Assembly (NCBI GenBank): GCA_003225005.1
Contig: QIAN01000048.1
Location: 1-64,000 of the forward strand
Source: Acidobacteriota bacterium
GTDB lineage: Bacteria; Acidobacteriota; Terriglobia; Terriglobales; Acidobacteriaceae
Direction: 5' to 3'
Length of the DNA stretch: 64,000 nt
This document shows, piece after piece, positions 1 through 8,359 of this stretch. Under the pieces are notes generated by a model that was given only the letters and a program-made list of their open reading frames with translations, was not told where the DNA came from and did not search any database. A program made the translations under genes and the position numbers. How positions within the stretch are numbered: the first letter of the stretch is position 1; each line of letters opens with the position of its first letter.

Positions 1-131
1 CCCAAGCGGATTTCGCTTGCACCTCCTGCGGCCATACGGACAATGCAGACCACAACGGGGCAGTAAACATATTGGCTCGGAATGAGCCACTAGACGCTAA
101 CGCAAACGGAGTAACGCTATGCGTAGTCTAG
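1..131 (+). CDS. tnpB: 3' end of a TnpB-like (IS200/IS605 OrfB) protein, partial
   Basis: Reading from base 3, the frame gives about 42 residues ending at a TAG at 129-131. It carries the hallmark TnpB C-terminal zinc-finger and RuvC-III signature: CTSCG followed by NADHNGAVNIL, where the ADxN motif holds the last catalytic Asp. TnpB is an RNA-guided DNA nuclease encoded by IS200/IS605-type elements. Only the tail lies in the window, so intactness cannot be judged. A hairpin typical of the element's right end follows directly, and a truncated sdhB lies downstream in the same reading frame. The family call is well supported by the motif. The exact subgroup is unknown. Confidence 0.85.
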   Translation, partial: QADFACTSCGHTDNADHNGAVNILARNEPLDANANGVTLCVV

Positions 132-135
132 GAAT

Positions 136-163
136 CTTCGCCCTTCAGGGCGGAGAGGTTCAA
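136..163 (+). mobile_element. Right end of the IS605-type element / 3' end of TnpB guide RNA scaffold
   Basis: Five bases after the tnpB stop lies an 8-bp stem, CTTCGCCC / GGGCGGAG with a TTCA loop (one G-U pair), followed by AGGTTCAA. A GC hairpin just after tnpB and then a TTCAA-like end is the usual right end of these elements, and it doubles as the 3' part of the omega (reRNA) scaffold. If so, the element ends near base 163 and the guide would be read from the bases after it. The boundary is inferred by resemblance only, because the left end is outside the window. Confidence 0.6.
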
Positions 164-224
164 ACAGAAGTACGCGAAGGACGGACGCGCGGCACGGAAC
201 ACGGCGGCGCTTATCTCGACATCT

Positions 225-800
225 CGGGGCAAGTGCGGCTCGTGCTCGGCGGAGGTTAATTGCCGTCCTCGGCTCACGTGCAGGACACGCATGGATGCGC
301 TTCCCCTCGACCAACCCGTCACGGTTTATCCCATGAAGGCGTTTCCCGTGATCAAAGATCTGGTCACCGACGTTTCCTGGAATTACCGCGTGAACAAGAA
401 AATTCCGCCGTTCGCTCCCCGGCCGGACACCGACTGGAGAATCTACCAGGAGGACGTGGATCGGGTGCAGGTGTTTCGTAAATGCATTGAATGCTTCTTA
501 TGCCAGGACGTATGCCATGTGCTTCGCGAGCACGAGCAAATGGAGCAGTTCGGCGGACCAAGGTTTTTTGTCCGGGTCGCGGCGCTCGAAATGCATCCTC
601 TCGACTCGGTGTCGCGGACGCGCATGCTCAAGGATGAGCTTGGCATCGGCCTGTGCAACATTACGAAGTGCTGCACGGAGGTGTGTCCGGAGGAGATCCA
701 CATCACCGATAACGCGATCATTCCATTAAAGGAGCGCGTGGTCGACGAGTTTTATGATCCCCTGCTCATGCTGGTGCGGAAGATTCGAGGGGCAAAATAA
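225..800 (+). pseudogene. sdhB: Succinate dehydrogenase iron-sulfur subunit, 5'-truncated
   Basis: This is the C-terminal two thirds of SdhB, the Fe-S subunit that passes electrons from the flavoprotein to quinone. The [4Fe-4S]/[3Fe-4S] domain is intact (CIECFLCQDVC and CNITKCCTEVCPE). Homology starts near base 225 with GKCGSCSAEVN, then RPRLTC at about 264-281. The first Cys of the [2Fe-2S] site and all the preceding ferredoxin domain (about 60 residues) are missing. There is no ATG, GTG or TTG in this frame between 132 and 291, so translation could begin only at ATG 291 (169 aa, against about 245 for the family), after the [2Fe-2S] ligands. The upstream frame runs directly out of the tnpB element. 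It is probably a broken gene, unless the junction is an assembly error. Confidence 0.8.
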
Positions 801-844
801 ATATAGCAGTGAAACAGGAATCGGGCTGACGTAAAGGAGGTCCT

Positions 845-1354
845 GTGGAATTCAAGCTGAAGAGCATCTCGAAGGCCGGCATTCCGGAAGCGATCTCGAA
901 GGTTGAGCTCTACCGCTCGCTGAATGAACCGGAAGAGGCGGAGTCGATCTGCCGTGACATCCTGGCCGTCGAGCCGGAGAACCAGTTGGCGCTCCGTCTG
1001 CTGGGCCTGGCGATCACTGACCAGTTCTGTGGAGACGCCTCGGATCGTTCTCGAGAAGTAGAAAACCTTTTCGAGAGGCTCGTGGAGCGCTATGAACGCC
1101 TCTACTACACCGGGCTGCTTCATGAACGGCGAGCGAAGGCGCAAATGCGCGTGGGACGTTCGCCGCACACTCTCGCTCCACTTTTTGGGGAGGCGATGCG
1201 CTGCTTCGCCGAGGCGGAAACGATTCGTCCCCCGGGCAACGATGACGCTATCCTTCGCTGGAACCGTTGCGCCCGCTTGCTGCAAAGCCATCCCGGCTTC
1301 GTGGAAGAGAGAGAGTCGGAAGCATTCGATGCCTTTGACAGCTCCCCAATCTGA
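845..1354 (+). CDS. TPR-like protein of unknown function
   Basis: A 169-residue protein starting at GTG 845, with a strong AAAGGAGG at 833-840. The N-terminal 60 residues read as a helical hairpin of tetratricopeptide type (LYRSLNEPEEAESICRDIL, then AVEPENQLALRLLGLA), and a second helical pair lies around AMRCFAEAETIRPPGND. TPR folds mediate protein contacts, and no catalytic motif is visible. No signal peptide or membrane segment is seen. It sits 44 bp after sdhB and could be co-transcribed with the sdh locus, so a role in assembly or regulation of that complex is possible but only inferred from position. Confidence 0.75.
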   Translation: MEFKLKSISKAGIPEAISKVELYRSLNEPEEAESICRDILAVEPENQLALRLLGLAITDQFCGDASDRSREVENLFERLVERYERLYYTGLLHERRAKAQMRVGRSPHTLAPLFGEAMRCFAEAETIRPPGNDDAILRWNRCARLLQSHPGFVEERESEAFDAFDSSPI

Positions 1355-1732
1355 GTGGAGGTGGTGGGGGGGCCTAACCCGGGCGAAGCTGCCAATTTTA
1401 GACGGTTGCTGCTCTTTGCGGACCTGCCTGCCCTATGTTCAGGGCGAAAATCGGGAAGTTGAACCCGAGGGTCATTGCCCTGCAGTTGTGCAAATCTCAA
1501 TAATTGCCGATTTTTAGCGGGCTCCCCCTTGGAGCCAGTGTTAATTTGTAATGAATTATATAACTGATTACTACTCATATATTTAAAGCCCACTAAAAAC
1601 TATTCTGTCCAACCGACCGAACGGTCTTTGCCAAAAGAGAATTGAAAACCGGGAAATACTTCCACAAGCTTTCCACAGGCGGCGGGTGGGTTCTGGCACC
1701 AAGCTGCCCTTCGAGAATGCCTCCTATTGGCC
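1355..1732. other. Convergent intergenic stretch, no gene seen
   Basis: This stretch lies between the TPR gene and dnaB, which face each other. It contains an AT-richer patch around 1545-1590 and two DnaA-box-like motifs at 1660-1677 (ACTTCCACA and CTTTCCACA). Short open frames crossing it show no recognisable protein. Confidence 0.5.
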
Positions 1733-3097
1733 TCAATTCTCAGGAGGCAGGCCATCCTCAGCAAGCGACTCGAAGCGCGTGCAATTCTTTATGAAAGCGA
1801 GCTTCACCCTACCCGTGGGGCCGTTGCGCTGCTTGGCAATGATGAGTTCAGCCTTGCCCTGCAGGTCAGGATCGCCCTGCTTATAGACCTCTTCGCGGAA
1901 TATGAAGGCAACCACGTCGGCGTCCTGCTCAATCGATCCCGATTCCCGCAAGTCGGCCAGTTGTGGACGGTGATCGCCGCCACGGCTCTCAGGGGCGCGA
2001 CTCAACTGCGACAGCGCGATGACCGGAACCGCGAGCTCCTTGGCCAAGGCCTTCAGGCCCCGGGAAATGGCTGAGACCTCCTGGGTGCGGTTCTCGTAGC
2101 GCTTGCCACCGCCAGACATGAGTTGCAGGTAGTCCACGATAATCAGGTCGAGCTTGCCGGCTGACTGCTTCAACCTCCGTGCCTTGGCCCGCATCTCGCT
2201 CAGGGTAATGCCGGGAGTATCGTCGATATAAACCGGCGCATGCGCCAGTTGTTCCATAGCGCGCACCAATTTCTTGGTGTCATCCTGCCACAGCGAGCCG
2301 GTGCGCATTTTGTGGGCGTCCACTCTGGCCTGGGAGCAGAGCAGGCGCAACAGTAGAGCTTCGCGCGACATTTCCAGCGAAAATACCCCGACCACCTGCT
2401 GATCTTCGATGGCGGCGTTCTCCGCGATGTTCATGGCGAAGGCTGTTTTGCCCATCGACGGCCGCCCGGCGATGATGACCAAGTCAGCGCGCTGCAGGCC
2501 ACTGGTCATCTCGTCGAGATCGGCGTAATGCGTGGCCAGCCCGGTGATGCGTTGCCCACGTTGCAACAGGGCGTCGACCGAGCCAAAGGACTCGCGCACG
2601 ATCTCCTGCACGCCCAGGAAGCCGCGCCCGATGCGCTTCTCGGAGAGCTGGAAGATCGCTGCCTCAGCATCGCTCAGGACGTCTTCCGCAGCGTCCGATT
2701 GATCGGCGGCGCGCGCGATGGCGGTATTGGCCGCATGGATCAGGCCGCGCAGCAGTGCCTTATCGCGCACGATCTTGACGTAGTGCTCAATGCTGGGGCG
2801 GTCCGGTACTCCGTCCACTAAGCTCGAGATATAGCCAACATCGCCAACCGATTGCAGGTCCTTGTGCCGGTCGAGCTCCTCAATCAGCGTGATCATGTCG
2901 ATGGGACGCGAGGACTCGGCCAGATCGATCATGCGCGAATAGATACGGCGATGCGAATCGAGCGAAAAATCGTCCGCACGAAGATGCTCCGCAGCCTGGT
3001 TATAAGAAAAATTATCGAGCAGAATGGCGCCCAGGATGGAGCGCTCGGCGTCTACGTTCGCCGGAAGACTGCTGATGCTGTAGTCGGTGGTGGCCAT
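1733..3097 (-). CDS. dnaB: Replicative DNA helicase
   Basis: A 454-residue hexameric helicase that unwinds DNA ahead of the replisome and recruits primase. The N-terminal DnaB domain (residues about 10-115) is followed by a linker and a RecA-like ATPase domain with Walker A GRPSMGKT at residues 211-218, Walker B LDLIIVDYLQLM, and the late motif SQLSRAPESRGG. Length is normal for the family. Start ATG 3097 follows a plausible promoter on the same strand. rpoD and dnaG lie upstream on the same strand but are separated by 1 kb, so dnaB probably has its own promoter. Confidence 0.97.
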   Translation of the reverse strand: MATTDYSISSLPANVDAERSILGAILLDNFSYNQAAEHLRADDFSLDSHRRIYSRMIDLAESSRPIDMITLIEELDRHKDLQSVGDVGYISSLVDGVPDRPSIEHYVKIVRDKALLRGLIHAANTAIARAADQSDAAEDVLSDAEAAIFQLSEKRIGRGFLGVQEIVRESFGSVDALLQRGQRITGLATHYADLDEMTSGLQRADLVIIAGRPSMGKTAFAMNIAENAAIEDQQVVGVFSLEMSREALLLRLLCSQARVDAHKMRTGSLWQDDTKKLVRAMEQLAHAPVYIDDTPGITLSEMRAKARRLKQSAGKLDLIIVDYLQLMSGGGKRYENRTQEVSAISRGLKALAKELAVPVIALSQLSRAPESRGGDHRPQLADLRESGSIEQDADVVAFIFREEVYKQGDPDLQGKAELIIAKQRNGPTGRVKLAFIKNCTRFESLAEDGLPPEN

Positions 3098-3133
3098 GCT
3101 TGCCTCGGTTACTTTGGACCCGCCATGGCTACC

Positions 3134-3161
3134 AGCATAGCGAAAATAAAGCGAAAATCAA
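3134..3161 (-). promoter_or_regulatory. Candidate sigma-70 promoter of dnaB
   Basis: Read on the minus strand: TTGATT (3161-3156), a 16-base spacer, then TATGCT (3139-3134), about 40 bases before the dnaB start. The spacer contains a tandem TTTCGC-type repeat. The match is good but unproven. Confidence 0.45.
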
Positions 3162-3167
3162 AATGAT

Positions 3168-3208
3168 TTGTGCAGAAGCTGTGCACAGGTCCCGATAACT
3201 GTGGAAGG
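3168..3208. repeat. Copy 1 of an imperfect 40-bp direct repeat with DnaA-box-like half
   Basis: TTGTGCAGAAGCTGTG at 3168-3183 is followed by CTGTGGAAG near 3199-3207. The same 16-mer and a similar TGTGGAAAG recur in the same order at 3670-3710. Copy 1 lies just upstream of the dnaB promoter. Confidence 0.6.
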
Positions 3209-3278
3209 CCTTCGATAAAGCGGGCTTTACCTGAACTAGTCCGAAGTCCAAGGCACTCCTGTGGGGACGCACGTCGGC

Positions 3279-3317
3279 AAAAACAAATGCGGCCCGGGCC
3301 AGCCACCCGAGCCGCAT
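3279..3317 (-). terminator. Rho-independent terminator, minus strand
   Basis: Read on the minus strand, a stem ATGCGGC / GCCGCAT is extended by CGGG / CCCG after one mismatch, with a short loop, and is followed by TTTGTTTTT. This is a textbook intrinsic terminator, yet no firm gene ends here. It implies a transcript coming from about 3300-3670 on the minus strand. Confidence 0.65.
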
Positions 3318-3402
3318 GGTACGTGGACTTCCTAGCTTGCTTTTCCCGCGGTGCGGGGAGAGGCTCGAGATCCGACAGCGCCCCTCGGGAGGCGTGCCAC
3401 TC

Positions 3403-3651
3403 TTACCCGAGCTGGCAGCAGATCATGATTTTCATCACCGCTCTGCATGCCTTGCGGGGACCAGCGGCCTGATCCTGTTCAAAGACAGGATGGGGAGGAG
3501 GCCGCAATGCCCGGACAACCAGCACCCTTTCACACGCGGTCTGGAATGTCCCCGGCGATTGCCACTGGCTCTGCCGCAATTGATCCAGCAAGCGCAAGAA
3601 GCTCTCACGTTTCATTGTCGACACTCTGCGGCACCCCGCAGTTGTCCGCAA
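3403..3651 (-). other. Possible small ORF or non-coding RNA upstream of the terminator
   Basis: A minus-strand open frame (82 codons, or 70 from an internal ATG at 3615 beginning MKRESFLRLLDQL) runs toward the terminator at 3279-3317. No Shine-Dalgarno precedes either start and the protein resembles nothing I recognise. The DNA also folds well: GCGGCCT / AGGCCGC enclosing ATCCTGT / ACAGGAT at about 3463-3504. A structured RNA is as likely as a protein. Confidence 0.3.
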
Positions 3652-3669
3652 TAGGAAAACCTCGTCCGC

Positions 3670-3710
3670 TTGTGCAGAAGCTGTGAACTATGCGGATTAC
3701 TTGTGGAAAG
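3670..3710. repeat. Copy 2 of the 40-bp direct repeat
   Basis: TTGTGCAGAAGCTGTG at 3670-3685 and TGTGGAAAG at 3702-3710, in the same order and spacing as copy 1. Copy 2 lies upstream of the minus-strand unit that ends at the 3279-3317 terminator. Apart from the hairpin repeat near 4022, nothing else is recognisable from 3711 to the rpoD stop. Confidence 0.6.
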
Positions 3711-4021
3711 GGACGGAAAAGATAGGGTGAAATCTGTATTCGCTGGGCTGGAGCGATTGTCGCCGCCTGACTTGAGCGGGTTGCGGTTAACGCAGTGGCT
3801 GCGGTTTTGAATGGTAGCGCCTATTTTGGCCTCGCGAAATCGGGAAGTCAGCCACTCGGCAAATTATAGGTCTTTTGAGTCGTCGTCGCCGCCGCATTAA
3901 GCCTTCTAGTTCTAGTTCGCGCCCGCGCTGAAACTCGGCGATAACGCCAGCGGCTGAAGCCCAGGGATGCCGCGACATAACAAAAGGCACGGCCAAAGGT
4001 TGCTTTGTTGACGCTACTCGG

Positions 4022-4081
4022 GATCCTTCGACTCCGCGAGTGATTCGCATTCGCGAATCACTCTGCTACGCTCAGGTTGAC
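4022..4081. repeat. REP-like palindromic repeat after rpoD
   Basis: The core is the palindrome GAGTGATTCG / CGAATCACTC with a short loop, flanked by GGATCCTTCGACTC and TACGCTCAGG-TGAC arms. The same arm wording recurs degenerately at 21768-21800 and 60128-60150, so this is one member of a dispersed intergenic repeat family. It lies just after the rpoD stop. Confidence 0.55.
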
Positions 4082-4092
4082 GGGGGGTAGAG

Positions 4093-5787
<1,695 letters not shown>

Positions 5788-6028
5788 AACGTGTCCTCAA
5801 ACAACTCAATTCGCTCTCGTGGGAGCGTGTGATACAGTCTCAAAGGGTGGGAATCTGGGGTGGCTCGGGATTGTGCATCTAGCACAAACTCGTTGATGTT
5901 AGCAGATAAGTGCCACAGCGTCTATCACTTGCCGCAGAACCTCTGCCCCGGCCTCTATCCCCACCTTCCCTAGATACTTAGATGGCTGCGGGTGCCATTT
6001 TGTTTCACCCCCTTTCATGCAGTAGCGC

Positions 6029-8026
6029 TCAGACGGCGATTGCGGTCCCGCTGTCCGCTATTCCCGGATCCATCAGCGCCCGCTTGAGACGCATTTTCTC
6101 CTGCAGCAGTTCCTGCAGCTGTGCCGGCTCCTTACCCCCCGCAGACTGCAGCTCCCGCTGCACCTGCTCCAGACGCCGTCGCAAATGAATTTTCCTGAGT
6201 GCCCGTACCGCCCCATCCAGTCGCTCAGCAGTTAGTTCTTCATCTTCTTTCAGCAGGATCGAAGCCAGCAGCCTGCGGTCCGCCTCCGAGCGGGGTAGGT
6301 CCATTACATCGGCAACATCGGAAGCAGCATTGAGCAGCGCCTCCGCCAGCGACTCCGTTGCCAGCCCGTGATGCAGACCTTCATTGTGCAAGGCATACTG
6401 TGCCTGCCGCGCGGGATCAAACTCTTCTTCAGCTCCATCTCGCGCAGAGAGATGCTCTTCTCCGGGCTGCATCTGCTGTGCCGAGGCCAATGCCCGGATA
6501 AGGATGCGCTCAGAATCCGTGACCTGCGCCTCCGCCGGGGCCTTCACGGCCGCCGCCGCCCGCGTCCCGGCAGCGTGTTTCAATTCTTGTCGCAGCACCG
6601 ACGAATCAATGCCGAGCTTCTGCGCAATTTCATGCGCCAGTTCGTCGCGCACAATCCGGCTCGGAACGCGCTGAATGTGTGGCAGCAGGTGGTTCACCGC
6701 TTTGACTTTACCCTCCGCGCTGCGCACCGGGAATTGCGCACGGGCACGTTCGATCAAATAATCGAAATATTTTTGGGAATTCTTGAGAGCAGTCCCATAC
6801 GCGTCTTTGCCTTTGCGTCGAATGAACAGGTCAGGATCGAAGCCTTGCTCCAGGGTTAGAACCTTGATCTGAAATTCCTCTTCCACCAACAGCCCCAGAG
6901 TCCGCTCCGTGGCCTTGGCCCCAGCCGTGTCCGGATCAAAATTCACCACAACATTCTTGGAAAAGCGCCCGACCAGCTTCGCCTGCAACTCCGTGAATGC
7001 CGTGCCTGAGCTGGCAATCACGTTGTGAAAGCCAGCGGCGTAAACGGAAATGCAATCCATTTGCCCCTCGACCAGCACGGCGTAGTCGAGCTTTCGCATA
7101 GCCTCCTTGGCATGGTCCAGATTGAATAGGACTCGCCCCTTGGAGTAAATCGCCGTCTCAGGAGAATTCAAATATTTCGGCCGGGACTTTTCGTCTGTAG
7201 CCAAGGTGCGCCCGGTGAAAGCCATCACTTTGCCCGCTTCGCTGCGAATGGGAAACATCACCCGGTCGCGAAACTTGGAATACATAGAAGCCGCTGCTAG
7301 CTTCTGGCTGCTAGCTTCTGGCTTTTCCTCGAGGCTCTTGTCATTCCGAGCGGGCGCAAGCCCGGGAGCCATCTGCTCTTGCTGAGAGCCGATGGCTGAC
7401 AGCTGAGAGCTGCCGGGCTGGAGCCTGGAACCTGAAGCCTGAAGCCCGCTTTCCTGCTTCCAGGAAAACAGCCCACTCTCCCGCAAAACTTCTCCGCTGA
7501 ACTCACTCTTCAAACGATCGCGCAGCAGAAATCCGGAATCCGGCGCATACCCAATGCGAAATTCCGCAATCGTTTCTTCATCCAGCTCCCGGCCCAACAA
7601 ATATTCCCGCGCCCGGGCTCCCTCCGGACCCTTCAAACATTCCTGAAAAAACCCGCAAGCGCGCTCGTGGACCTCCAACAACTGAGTCCGCAGCCGCGCT
7701 TCCTTAGCCTCCGCCGGATTCGAATAGCTGGCCTTGGGCAGCGCCATCCCCAGCTTCTGCGCCACGAATCGCACGGCCTCGGGGAAGGTGATGTTCTCGA
7801 TTTTCTGCACGAAGCTGAACACGTCCCCGGAGATGCCACACCCGAAGCAGTGATAGAACTGGCGCGTAGCATGCACCGAAAATGACGCTGTGTTCTCCCC
7901 ATGAAATGGACAAAGCCCCGACCAGTTTTGCGCCCCAGCCCTTTTCAGCTTGACGTAGTCCCCCACAATGCGAACGATGTCCGCCTGCTGTTTAACCGTG
8001 TAAGCGAAGTCGCCGGGGTTAGCCAT
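6029..8026 (-). CDS. dnaG: DNA primase with an in-frame repeat-derived insertion
   Basis: A 665-residue primase that makes RNA primers for replication. The CHC2-type zinc finger has C39, H42, C60 and C63 (CPFH and HCFGC). The TOPRIM domain follows, with VLVEGQMDCISVYAAG and NFDPDTAGAKA. The C-terminal part is the DnaB-interacting region. Residues about 192-247 are not primase-like: they are a low-complexity stretch rich in S, Q, A and G, encoded by short tandem DNA repeats at 7286-7453, sitting exactly where the RNAP-core linker meets MYSKFRDRVMFPIR. The frame stays open, so the enzyme is probably functional with an extra loop. Confidence 0.96.
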   Translation of the reverse strand: MANPGDFAYTVKQQADIVRIVGDYVKLKRAGAQNWSGLCPFHGENTASFSVHATRQFYHCFGCGISGDVFSFVQKIENITFPEAVRFVAQKLGMALPKASYSNPAEAKEARLRTQLLEVHERACGFFQECLKGPEGARAREYLLGRELDEETIAEFRIGYAPDSGFLLRDRLKSEFSGEVLRESGLFSWKQESGLQASGSRLQPGSSQLSAIGSQQEQMAPGLAPARNDKSLEEKPEASSQKLAAASMYSKFRDRVMFPIRSEAGKVMAFTGRTLATDEKSRPKYLNSPETAIYSKGRVLFNLDHAKEAMRKLDYAVLVEGQMDCISVYAAGFHNVIASSGTAFTELQAKLVGRFSKNVVVNFDPDTAGAKATERTLGLLVEEEFQIKVLTLEQGFDPDLFIRRKGKDAYGTALKNSQKYFDYLIERARAQFPVRSAEGKVKAVNHLLPHIQRVPSRIVRDELAHEIAQKLGIDSSVLRQELKHAAGTRAAAAVKAPAEAQVTDSERILIRALASAQQMQPGEEHLSARDGAEEEFDPARQAQYALHNEGLHHGLATESLAEALLNAASDVADVMDLPRSEADRRLLASILLKEDEELTAERLDGAVRALRKIHLRRRLEQVQRELQSAGGKEPAQLQELLQEKMRLKRALMDPGIADSGTAIAV
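7286..7453. repeat. Intergenic-type repeat inserted in frame in dnaG
   Basis: The DNA consists of short tandem or near-tandem units. Read on the minus strand they are CCAGAAGCTAGCAG twice, GGCTTCAGGCTTCAGG, CAGCTCTCAGCTGTCAGCC, and a degenerate GGCTCCCGGGCTTGCGCCCG palindrome followed by CTCGGAATGAC. Such wording is typical of intergenic repeats, not primase coding sequence. Confidence 0.65.
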
Positions 8027-8359
8027 GAATGAGACGCCATGATCCGCAGGAATTGTGACGTAGAAAATCTCTCAAGGGAATATAGCAGGAGAGTTTGACT
8101 GCGGAAAACCTGTGGAAAGTTGACTTTAGTAGTTGATGCGATAGGAAAAGCGTCCTCTTCTCTTGCATTTCATGCTGAGCGTGGTGAGACATTCGCTGGC
8201 GCATGGCCTCCCGGAGTCGAAGCAGCCCTTACCAGAAACAAGCTGTGAGCACGATCACAAACAAAGCACAGCCGCACTAAATCGGAAGCGCCGCACTGCC
8301 CTTTCATCTGCAGGGGTTCGCCGTCTGGTCAGGAGCCAGGCTCAACCTGCCTGGCTCCT
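8027..8359. other. mutS2-dnaG intergenic region with dnaG upstream signals
   Basis: No gene was found. On the minus strand a TATATT at 8084-8079 could be the dnaG -10 element, with only a weak -35. A DnaA-box-like CTTTCCACA lies at 8119-8111, just upstream. Around 8168-8220 there is a REP-like stretch (CATGCTGAGCGTGGTGAGAC). The hairpin AGGAGCCAGG / CCTGGCTCCT at 8331-8359 abuts the mutS2 stop and may protect or end that mRNA, but it lacks a T-run. Confidence 0.45.

Noticed and set aside
3230-3330. 6S RNA, SRP RNA or RNase P RNA in the dnaB-rpoD spacer
   Set aside because: Stems exist but the diagnostic sequence blocks of these families (for example GGAAGGAAGCAGCC or AGGAAAGTCC) are absent.
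3787-4050. Minus-strand 87-codon frame upstream of rpoD
   Set aside because: It spans a REP-like palindrome and has no protein character.
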